Part shown: one piece after another, positions 34,601 through 46,600 of the stretch
How positions within the stretch are numbered: position 1 is the stretch's first letter
Layout: the number at the start of each line of letters is the position of its first letter
DNA from: Symsagittifera roscoffensis
Taxonomy: Eukaryota; Xenacoelomorpha; Acoela; Convolutidae
Direction: 5' to 3'
NCBI RefSeq assembly: GCF_963678635.1
Contig: NC_087071.1
Location: 5,099,624-5,163,623, forward strand
Length of the DNA stretch: 64,000 nt
Notes under the pieces: model-generated
What the model was told of the DNA's origin: nothing
Database searches by the model: none
The model's input: the letters and a program-made list of their open reading frames with translations, nothing else
Translations under genes and position numbers: made by a program

Positions 34601-37600
34601 AAAAAATGCTTATCATACAATTTTCATGAATGAAAAAACGCTACTATACTCTTTCATACAGTTTCATATTTTGAAAGTAAGCGTATGAATATAGCAAAAA
34701 AAGGAGTTTTCTCCATATTATGAAACTGTATGATAAGCATTTTTTCCATGAAGGAAAATAAAAAAAATTTTGTTTCGAAATTTTGTGTTTCACCCGAAAC
34801 ACTAACCAAGGTTTTTTGTCATAAGAAAATACAGTGTAACTCGCAGTTACCAGGCAGATACTCTGCATTTGGTGATTTTTGCTATGAAGTTAGTTTTAAC
34901 AATTTCACATGGAATCATGTAACAAAAATGTAACTTTTTCCATATGGCTAGATATTTTTTAAATTGAAAATTTTGGTGCTTGAAAAAAGGCCTGTTTTTT
35001 TTACAATTTTTTTTGGCAAATGAAACAAAAAAAATTAACCCTGTTCACTAAAAAGAAAAACATTTTCCGTCTTATTTTTGGATCTTTTGTGTAAAAAAAC
35101 TTATCCTGGACTACGTTATGAACATAAAAAGTCGAACTTTGCAAGAAAAGTTTTTTTTCGTTAAATATTTTTGTTTGAGCACAAAACAAGTTTGCAATCA
35201 TAAAAAAGTAAGTTTTTTGTCACCTCAAATTTGTGTTTTTGATTATGAAAAAATGCAATTTCATATATGAAAACTTTTTGATAAGATATAACTATCTTAG
35301 GTATAACTAATCAAATGTATATAAAGTTACCCAGACACATTTTTTGGTGATTTTTGAAAAAAAATTCTGACAAAATGATTATCTTATAGTTTCATCCAAA
35401 AAAATTGTCTGAAAAACACTTCTTATCGAAAATTTTCAATCATTTTTTTATTGACCAGAAAACTTCAAAAAAAATCAAATAGACCAAAAATATTCATTAA
35501 AAATTTTTAAAACACTTTAAATTTTGTTGAATTTTGTACGACAAGCATTTGCTATGTTTGAGCACATAAATAAAACAAGTAAACACCATCACGATTATAG
35601 CAAAACAAGATATTGTTGTTGATATAAACCTTACAGAATCAAAAAATTGAAAAACCAGTAGAAGTGAAGTTTTTGAAATGAAGGACCACCCATTTTTTTA
35701 CGGCTGAACAAATTTGAACTAAATATCATTTTTCTTCCTGCAAAAGCATTTTTGATAACCCGCGACAAAATCAAAGCCTAATCCCAATGATAAAAAATTT
35801 TAAACTAATGCAACAATACAAAACCCAAGTTTTTAAAGTAGCTGCGCTGCTTAGATAAATTCAAAATTTGAAAACTTGTCAAATTGAAATAACTAGCAGA
35901 AACATTGGAATCTTTTTCGTCTTGTCCGGAGTTTTTTCATTGCAGCATCTAAACCTTTGAATTCAATTAAATTCAAATGACGCACTGAAACATGAAAAAA
36001 AAGATAATTTCACTCAAAGCTAATATTTTCAACAATACGTATGATTTTTATGAAACCATTATGCAGTGATTGCAAATCTTGTGAAACGAAACAACCGTTT
36101 TCAAATTAAAAACAAATAGCAGGAAAACAAGTTTTTCAAAACCAATGTATTTTTTTAACTAGAGAACTTCACTGGATACTAAAAGATCAATTTCCCTATC
36201 ATCAGAAAAAAAATCAAAACATCACAATCATTGCTTAAATTTTTACAAAATTTTTATCGCTGAACCAAATAATCAGGTTTCCAACTGTTTTATGCATTAT
36301 CCAAATGGTTTGAACATTGGTTATCAATTCGCAATACCGGAATCTTGCAGGAGTTTTACCGATGTATAATAAATGATAATGAAACAAAGTATCATGAGTG
36401 GTCAAGAACATGTTCAACCTTTTTTTTGCTTACACTTTACAAATCAATGCCTCATTAGGCTTATGGCCCTATCAATGAGCTCTTACCTCACACTGGAAAT
36501 CCTAGAAAGGTTCTACGTAACAAAAACTTGGAAGAATATCAAGGCGCTAAAGTTTCGTTGAGATAATGCAAACAAAAACAAACCGCACTCTACAAAATGA
36601 CATTCACTGGAAATTGAGAAGTTAGAAAACTACAAAATTAGGAAGGTTATTGCAGTTATTCATCCTTATGCTTAACAAATTATAACGGTAAATTGTCTAT
36701 AACTTCAGATCAGTTTTTCAATCGGAGAGGCAACTCCTTCAATCAGATCCTGCATTATTTTATTTCTTCCTGAGTAACATACTACGCACAAAAAAATGTA
36801 CTGACGACTCAATCACGGCAAGCAAACAACACACCACAACCCACTGTTCAAAAATTCACACATAAAGATATGTACATGAAAAAACTTGCTGTGTGAAGGT
36901 AAGTTTTAAAAAAAAATCACAACCTTTTGACATATTTTGAAACATAGAAATTTAATCTTGATATCAGGACTTTATCAGAACAAACAAAACCTTCTTAGTT
37001 TCAACCTAACCAGGATGCTCAGCTCTACCCGAATTGCCTTGCACAACAAAATTAATATGCAAAATTTTCAGAAAATCTCCGCAAAAAAAATTTCGTAAGC
37101 GAAAAGCTGGTTCCCTTGGTACTCAAAAAATGATAAAGGAACCTTCTAACACCGTCATAGAGATGGTAAATTAACAAAACTTAAAGCAAAAGAAGTTTGC
37201 AAAGAGACGCAAAGTAACAATCATTTTTTTATAAGATCAAAAGTAAATCTGAATGGTGGAGGGAACAAAAGTTGCTTAGAATAACACCAGAAATATTATG
37301 CTGCAATTTTTTTTCCAAATTTTTCTCAACCAAAACTTTACCCCAATAAATGGTCATTTTGCCTTTTTTTAATTAATCAAGAAGCTCACTGAAACTTTCT
37401 TTGGTAATAGAGACAAAAACTACATCACATGAAGCCTTCAACTCATCTCAACAAAACTCTAGAAAAGTTAAGCCTTCAAAAACCTGTATAAGAGAAAAAT
37501 TTTTTGCTTGATAGTCAAGAAATGTGATTTTTACTATAAAAAACCCAAAAATTTTGTTTAAAAACAATTTTTAAACAACTTGCGCAAACTTATGGAGATT

Positions 37601-40600
37601 AACCTTTTCTAGAATTTTGTTGAAATGTTTAGGAGGCTTCTTATGATATAGTTTTTGGATCTATTAACAAAGTAGTTTCAGCGTTGTTCTTGGTTAATTA
37701 TTTCAGCATAATAAATCTGGTTAAATTCTGAGCAATTTTTGTAACCTTCATTTTTCGACTAAATTTACCCCAATTCAGAAAAACGCGTTCCGTTCTAAAA
37801 CTCAATTTTATTTCGTTTTATTTGGATACTTTAAATCAGCGCCGTATTTTGACTCATATTTAGCAAAGATGAAACTTTCCGTTTGGTCTTTTCAATCTAA
37901 GTTGGGATTTTTTTTCCTAATTTTTCCCTAATTTAGAGATGTCATGGTGTTTAGAGTTCAGCTCTCTGACCACAAGCAACCGGTTTTTCGAAAAAAAATT
38001 TACCAATATAACGATACATCAAGATAATTTTGCAAAAAAAGGGGGCGGACTCGCAGTTTTTGGGCGCTTCTTGGAAAGTTTGGCCCAAAGTTTTTCCTGT
38101 CCTGCTCAAGTTAAGTTATTGGCAGAAACTATGTCGTATATCGAGTAACTAGTATGCCATAAAATAATAGAAAAAAAGAGGCGTTCTTGATGACCAGGGG
38201 TTCGAATCTGCTCTAGCTGCTGATACTGAGTCTCAAACATGATTTTATTTTGAAGAACCATGATGATAAATAAAAGCTGAGCTTCCATTGTATTCGTTTT
38301 TTCATCGGATTTTTCGGAAGTAATCAGGTTTAATTTTGTTTAAAATTGAGGTCTGGTAATATCAAAAAAAATTAGATTTTTCAAGTTGGATTTATCTGCT
38401 TGCACTTAAAACAATTTTCAAGATCTTTTTCAATATTTAGCATCTATAATTTTGATGGGGAGACATAATTCCAAGGATAGTACTGGAGCAGCTCTGACCG
38501 CTTGTAGATCAGACATTTCCTGGCCTGGAATCTTGTGTGAAGCATTTTCACAGTTTTCTGAGCGTCAATTAAGAAAATGAAAGCACTAATACAGTTAATA
38601 TACACTGCGATTTGTTTCAAGAATCTCGTATTATGATTCATAGTTAATTTTTTAGCGGATTGATATTTCAAAACTTAGGTTTAATGAATCACAATAGTTA
38701 GAATACAAAAAAGTTACGCTCTTCGATATCAAAAGAAGAGAGAGCGGCAAAAACGGAAACTTCTTAATGCACAATTTTCTTAATGGAAAAAGTCCATTGA
38801 ACTTAAATTCTCAAATTGAGTTAGTTTGATGCAAAAACTTCAACTATAATCGATTCTTGAAACTGAAAATGTTTAAAGTTGATGTTTTGTTTCCTGAAAA
38901 AATTAAAAGACTATCTTTTTTTCAAGCATATGTGAGCGTAATTTTTTGAAACAAGATGATTTTTTTGTTTTTTCTCTCTCACTATCTGATTTTATCAATT
39001 ACCTTAGAAAAAGTACCGACCAATCGTTATTTTTCCATGTTCGTCTTCCATCTTCGAACTTCTTATCTTGTTTGTTCATCGCAAGGTTTGGATTAATTAG
39101 AGTCGATGAACATATATGAGACTCTTATATAATTACCTGGGTTGACAAAAAATGCTTATCATACAATTTTCATGAATGAAAAAACGCTACTTTACTCTTT
39201 CATACAGTTTCATATTTTAAAAGTCAGCGTATGAATATAGCAAAATAAGTATTTTCTCCATATTATGAAACTGTATGATAAGCATTTTTTCCATGAATGA
39301 AAACAAAAAAATTTTTGTTTCGAAAATTTATGTTTCACCCGAAAAACTAACCAAGGTTTTTTTGTCATAAGAAAATACAGTATAACTGGCAGTTACCAGG
39401 CAGATACTCTGCGTTTGGTGATTTTAGTTATGAAAGTTAGTTTTAACATTTTCACATGGAATCATGTAACAAAAATGTAACTTTTTCCATATGGCTAGAT
39501 ATTTTTTAATTTGAAAATTTTGGTGCTTGAAAAAAGGCCTGTTTTTTTTACAATTTTTTTTGGCAAATGAAACAAAAAAAATTAACCCTGTTCACTAAAA
39601 GAAAAACATTTTTCATTTTTTTTTGGATCTCTTGTGTACTACGTTATGAACACAAAAAGTAGAACTTTGCAAGAAAAGTTTTCTTTCGTTCAATGTATTT
39701 GTTTGAGCACAAAACAAGTTTGCAATCATAAAAACATAAGTTTTTTTCAACTCAAATTTGTGTTTTTGATTATGAAAATTTTTTGATAAGATATAACTAT
39801 CTTAGGTATAACTAATCAAATGTATGTAAAGTTACCCAGACACATTTTTTGGTGATTTTTGAAAAAAAAATTCTGACAAAATGATTATCTTATAGTTTCA
39901 TCCAAAAAAATTGTCTGAAAAACACTTTTTATCGAAAATTTTCAATCATTTTTTTAATGACCAGAAAACTTCAAAAAAAATCAAATAGACCAAAAATATT
40001 CATTAAAAATTTTTAAAACACTTTAAATTTTGTTGAATTTTGTACGACAAGCATTTGCTATGTTTGAGCACATAAATAAAACAAGGAAACACCATCACGA
40101 TTATAGCAAAACAAGATATTGTTGTTGATATAAACCTTACAGAATCAAAAAATTGAAAAACCAGTAGAAGTGAAGTTTTTGAAATGAAGGACCACCCATT
40201 TTTTTACGGCTGAACAAATTTGAACTAAATATCATTTTTCTTCCTGCAAAAGCATTTTTGATAACCCGTGACAAAATCAAAGCCTAATCCCAATGATAAA
40301 AATTTTAAACTAATGCATCAATACAAAACCCAAGTTTTTAAAGTAGCTGCGCTGTAGATAAATTCAAAATTTGAAAACTTGTCAAATTGAAATAACTAGC
40401 AGAAACATTGGAATCTTTTTCATCTTGTCCGGAGTTTTTTCATTGCAGCACCTAAACCTTTGAATTCAATTAAATTCAAATGACGCACTCAAACATGAAA
40501 AAAAAAGATAATTTCACTCAAAGCTAATATTTTCCACAATACGTAAATGGGATGAAACCATTATGCAGTGATTGCAAATCTTGTAAAACGAAACAACCGT

Positions 40601-43600
40601 TTTCAAATTAAAAACAAATAGCAGGAAAACAAGTTTTTCAAAACCAATGTCTTTTTTTAACTAAAGAACTTCACTGGATACTAAAAGATCAATTTCCCTA
40701 TCATCAGAAAAAAATCAAAACATCACAATCATTGCGTAAGTTTTTACAAAATTTTTATCGCTGAACCAAATAATCAGGTTTCCAACTGTTTTATGCATTA
40801 TCCAAATGGTTTGAACATTGGTTATCAATTCGCAATACCGGAATCTTGCAGGAGTTTTGCCGATGTATAATAAATGATAATGAAACAAAGTATCATGAGT
40901 GGTCAAGAACATGTTCAACTTTTTTTGCTTACATTTCACAAATCAATGCCTCATTAGGCTTATGGCCCTTTCAATGAGCTCTTACCTCACACTGGAAATC
41001 CTAAAAACGTTCTACGTAACAAAAACTTGGAAGAATAACAAGGCGCTAAAGTTTCGTTGAGATAATGCAAACAAAAACAAACCGCACTCTACAAAATGAC
41101 ATTCACTGGAAATTGAGAAGTGAGAAAACTACAAAATCAGGAAGGTTATTTCAGTTATTCATCCTTATGCTTAAAAAATTATAACGGTAAATTGTCTATA
41201 ACTTCAGATCAGTTTTTCAATCGGAGAGGCAACTCCTTCAATCAGATCCTGCATTATTTTATTTCTTCCTGAGTAACATACTACGCACAAAAAAATGTAC
41301 TGACGACTCAATTACGGCAAGCAAACAACACACCACAACCCACTGTTCGAAAATTCACACAAAGATATGTACAAAATAAAACTTGCTATCTGAAGGCAAA
41401 TTTTAAAAAAAATCACAACCTTTTGACATATTTTGAAACATGAAAGTTTATTCTTGATATCAGGACTTTATCAGACCAAACAAAACCTTCGTAGTTTCAA
41501 CCTAACCAGGATGCTCAGCTCTACCCGAATCGCCTTGCACAACAAAATTAATATGCAAAATTTTCAGAAAATCTCCGCAAAAGAAATTTCGTAGCCGAAA
41601 ATCTGGTCCCATTGGTACTCAAAAGATGATAAAGGAACCTTCTAACACCGTCATAGAGATGGTAAATTACCAAAACTTAAAGCAAAAGAAGTTTGCAAAG
41701 AGACGCAAAGAAACAATCATTTTTTTATTAGATCAAAATTAAATCTTTTTAAAGTATTGAATTTTGAACCTTCATTCTCTCCACTAGCACTTAACCGACA
41801 CTGACCTTTCCTCATTTACCCGACGACCCGGATTGACCATGCTTATCAATCATACCCAATCATCAAAAGTACGGAAAAATGCTTTTCATACAATTTTCCT
41901 ACAATTTCGAAAATAGTTGAAAAAAGATATAAAACAATTTCTGCGGCTGTTTGATTCTATTAAAAGAGTCTGGTGATGAAAAAGTGCTTAGCAAACAATT
42001 CCCATGCATGTCCAAAAACTTTTTTTGTTTTTTTTATCATCCGCAAATCAAATTTGGTACTCAAAAAATCATCTTTTAAAAAAAAATTTTGTATGCGCAA
42101 TTTTTTTTTGCGATTTATTACTTTCGTTATATAATTTGTGAAAGACAGCTCTAAGACAATTCAGGTCGTTTTCTATCATTGTAAAATTAAAACCGTCCAA
42201 ACTTAGCTGCTTTGAGTAAACAAAGGTCTTTGTCAATTGCTTTCGGTTACAAACCCTACCCAAAACTTTTCGGATATTGAATAGAAACAAAAAAATAAAC
42301 TTTTGGTTTATGGAAAAACGTCTATCATACAATTTTCATATTTGTTTTATAGATGTTTCATACAATTTTCTGTACGTATGAAATTGTATGGAACTGTATG
42401 GCTAGAAAATTTTTTATATGGAAAATGTATGAGAAGAAGTTTTGGTCAACCAGGGATGTTGTGAACATTGAAAACCATAGATAGAATATTTTGTGCTCAT
42501 TCACCTCTTCACGAAGATTTTTTCGGATAGCCACTTCCATTTTCTGAATCATAATTGGAACCTAGTAACTTCATCATTGCAGCAGAATATTAACCGTTAG
42601 GACACGAAGAAGCAACGTTAAAACTTGAAACGACCGTTATGAATGACAGTTCATGTTTATTTCGTACTCCAAATGAGATTTTAACTACCAGTGAGATTTT
42701 AAAAAACTACAGAACCACAAAACCCTTATAGTTGCAGAGAATAAGCTTACGAATGTACAAAAAAAAACAATAAGTTACAAATCTTTTTACCCGTTTAATT
42801 TCAGAACTATCATTCGGACAGGAAGAAGTTATATTAATTTAAAGCGTCATCTAATTGTTTTTGATTTACATAAATTTAATGTGAAAAACAATATTTGATA
42901 TAAAAACAGGTTTTCATATTTGAAAAAATTCTCAACAAAGAGTTTTTAGGCAAATTGATTATAACATTTTTGATCAACGCGGGTTGTTTTCAAATTTGTT
43001 TTTTTTGGTCTTTTCGTGATCAGCAACATTTGATATCTTTCTGTGAAGAGCCGATGTCTCGCTAATTTTCTTTTTTGTGTGTGTTCATATCTCCTTAAAA
43101 GAACCTTGCCGGGTAAATAGGTTAATGTGACTGCAAAATTTTACCAATGAGATCCGTATCGTTACAATTTTATGACATCCACTTTTTGTTTACCCAAGCT
43201 TAACTTGTAAAGGTGCCCTTCAAAGGCCTTCTAAACTGCCCAAAACTGAGTAGCTTCAAATTAGAGTCTGCAAAAAGTCAAAAATATTTCCACAGTGTAC
43301 TTTTGGACATTCGCTCTCTCCCGGCAAATTTTCTTTGTTTGTCACTTAGTCTGGTTTTTAGTGAATCTCCAAAATTACCTTTGACGAGAAATTTAAAGGA
43401 ATAGATTTCTGGAATAAATTGAATGGAAATTATTGCAAAAGGAGTAAGTTTGTTATTTGTTTATAATCAATGGTTATTTTTCATGATTTTGCAGGGCGGT
43501 CATGGTACTGGTAAAGCTGATTCTGGTTTTGATAGATCTTATCATTGTCTATAAACTTAGGCAGTTGACGTTCATTATCAAAATTTGTCCACGACCGTTT

Positions 43601-46600
43601 GATTCGGGGGCATGCTAACCAGAAACCAAACCCCCAAAAAGTCATAAAACGACAGGGGACGCTCTAGTATTGCAAAAAAAAATTGGAAGGATACTTTTCT
43701 GATTTCAGTTCCATTTTTCGATCCCTGAGTTTGCATCATCGAACCAAAATTCCATCCATAAGACGCCGCGATCTTTTTCCAGTTGAATCAGCTCTCTTTG
43801 TGATCATTTTAACCCCGCTTGAAAATGACACGTTTAACGGCAGCTTCTCCCTTGTTGTCGTAAATAGACAGTCTGATATACATTGAACCTGTTAGTTTTT
43901 CGACAAAAAAATATATATTTGTCCCGATAATTATTATCCAGTTTCACAATACAGCTAGACACTGCTGGTAATTGTTCACCAGATGAAAAGTAAGCGCAGA
44001 AGTCAATTCCAGAATAAACTTCTACAGAAAAAAGCTTCATGAATTTCAAACTTCAAAAACTTCATGACAATAATTTCATGAATTTTTCTTATATTAATGC
44101 TGCACTTCTAAAGCAGTACTCAAAATGGAGTGGGCTTTCTTCTTACACAGTTGTATCAAATAAATCGGAACAGCCTTTTTTTCTGCCATATATAGTTTTA
44201 TCGCAAACGCCGAGTGATTATTTTTGGGTCTGAAATTTTATTCGAGACTAGCAATGCACAAAAGTAAAAAACTGCGTTCGCGATTTAAAAAATTTAGCGC
44301 TAGAATTATATTCGAGTAGCAAAATTCAGTGCTGATTAAACAGCGGGTTTCAGGGCTCATTAGACCGCGAGGTTTGAAAAAAAATGAGTTTATTATTGTT
44401 TTTCGCCCTAATGCCACTTGTACAGCGCTACCAAAATGTGTGCTTCTTAGAAATTTTTTCACTCACCAATTTCGAATCATCGATATTTCTTTATTGAAAA
44501 AAATAACACTAGTTTTATAAACGAGCGATCATCTTTTTGAAAACATTGAATCATCTGCAAAATTGTTCTGAAAACTCACTTGCTTTGTTTCATGGATGCT
44601 GCACACGGGTAGTTTTAAATACGATCATTGCGATTTATGGAAACGAAAGTACCGATTGTGGTGATAAAAAAATAAACAGCAGTGATGATTTTCACAATCC
44701 TGTCAATTTTGGTTCTGTAAAAACCAGGTTTTTTTAAACAAATAATTAACATTTATCAAAGATTTCTTTGTGGTAAAACTTATGCAAGTTTCATCACATA
44801 TAACTACGACAGAAAAAAAATCATTAAACAAAAGTATGACAAAATAAGGTTTCCAAATCATACAATTCCATAAAGTAAGTCCATAAAAATCAATAAGTCC
44901 ACAATTCCATAAAAAAACACTAGTCATACAAGCTTCAGATGTTTTTTTAAAATGGTGCCATCGAATTTTCGAAGATTTTTTTTCTTGTTTCGGTATAAAT
45001 TTCGGTGTATCCTACTCAATTGAAACGGAAAACTTTTTGCCGAAAAATGCTAATCATACAATTTCAATATATAGAAATTGTATGACTAGCATTTTTTTGA
45101 TGGCGACAGCAAACTTTTTTTTCAATAACTTTGAAATTGCCCCAAAAACTCTCTTGTTTTTTCCAACCGCAAATCGATTTTTTTTCAAACAAACATTTTT
45201 CAAAAAAGAAATTTTTGAATGCAACATTTAATTTTTGTGTGCAAAACGTAGTCCTGGATATTGCCCCAAAAATTCTTGGATTTTTTTTCCATTATGCTTT
45301 TTACTTTTTTTTCAAAAACACTTAAAAATCTTATTTTAATTTGTATGGCATGCTTATGCATGCGTTGATTAAAGTTGATAGTTTAAAAAATCAATTTTTA
45401 AAAATAATTGTCGTTGGAAATTTCCACCAAAACTTTCGTTATATTATTTGTGTAAAACTGAAATAATACATTTCAGGTCGTTTCCAACGCATTTATGATT
45501 CGAGACGGTCAAAATATTGGTTACTCAACTTTGAGTAACCAAGTATTGTCACTTGAGTACAGTTACGAATACAACCAAATTGTTTTGAGAAGTAATTTTT
45601 TGGTTTAGGAATAAACACTAATCATAAAGCTTTCGTGAAATTTTTTGTTCTTATGGAATCGCAAGAAAAGCGTATGATTAGATTTTTTCGGTCAACCTGG
45701 AATGCTATCTGAACTAAAATAACCGAACCGCATTGTGTACTACTAGAGAGAAAAAAGTGACTAGGTCGAAACGTTGTTTTACAATCTATATATACAATCC
45801 AAGCTACAGAACATAAATGATTAGTTTCAATGACCCTAAATTTTGAAATTTTCTTTGAAATGTTTGGGTGAGTCTAAAATTTTTTCATGGCTAATAAAAT
45901 AGCATCTATGTGACTTTTTATGACTCTAAAACCGATTTAAAAACTGATTTTTTTATGCTGATTTTAATCCGCCGGCGAGAAAAATTTTTTGGTAGGAAAA
46001 AGTTGTAGAGAATCTTTTTTTGGTGAGAAAATCTAATTAACTTACACAAAAACTAACTGGCCTCAGAATCGTTTGTACTTCTTTGAAAATTCATCTTCAA
46101 AATTTCGTTAGCTTGTCAACCAAGGTCATCTAATATTTCATAGTTAAATCATTTTTTATGCGTTAGATAAAAATCTTTTAATAGTGAAACTCGTAAGAAA
46201 TGAGGCAACTAACAAAATTCAATTAAAGTAGCTTAAGCCGAATGAAACACATTTTTTGTTTTAGCGCGGTTTTTGTTTTAGCTTTGAATCAGAATTAATT
46301 TTCAAATATCCTAATACTTGGTTAGAATTTAATATAAAAACAAACTTGGTTAGAATTTAATTTAAAATCTTTTGCCAATTTTCTTACAGTTTTTTTGCGA
46401 AATTGGAGATAGGAGGACCTGAACTAATAGTTTTTCGCGTGCTGAAAATGACTTACATTTGGTTTTTTCATGTCGTTGAAAAATCTAATTGTTGTTCGAA
46501 ATTGAGAAACTATCAAAAACACTTTCAAGGAACATATAATTTTTTTAGTAATTTTACACGATTTTCACGACCAAAAGTAAAAACTTTTTCAGTTTTTTTC

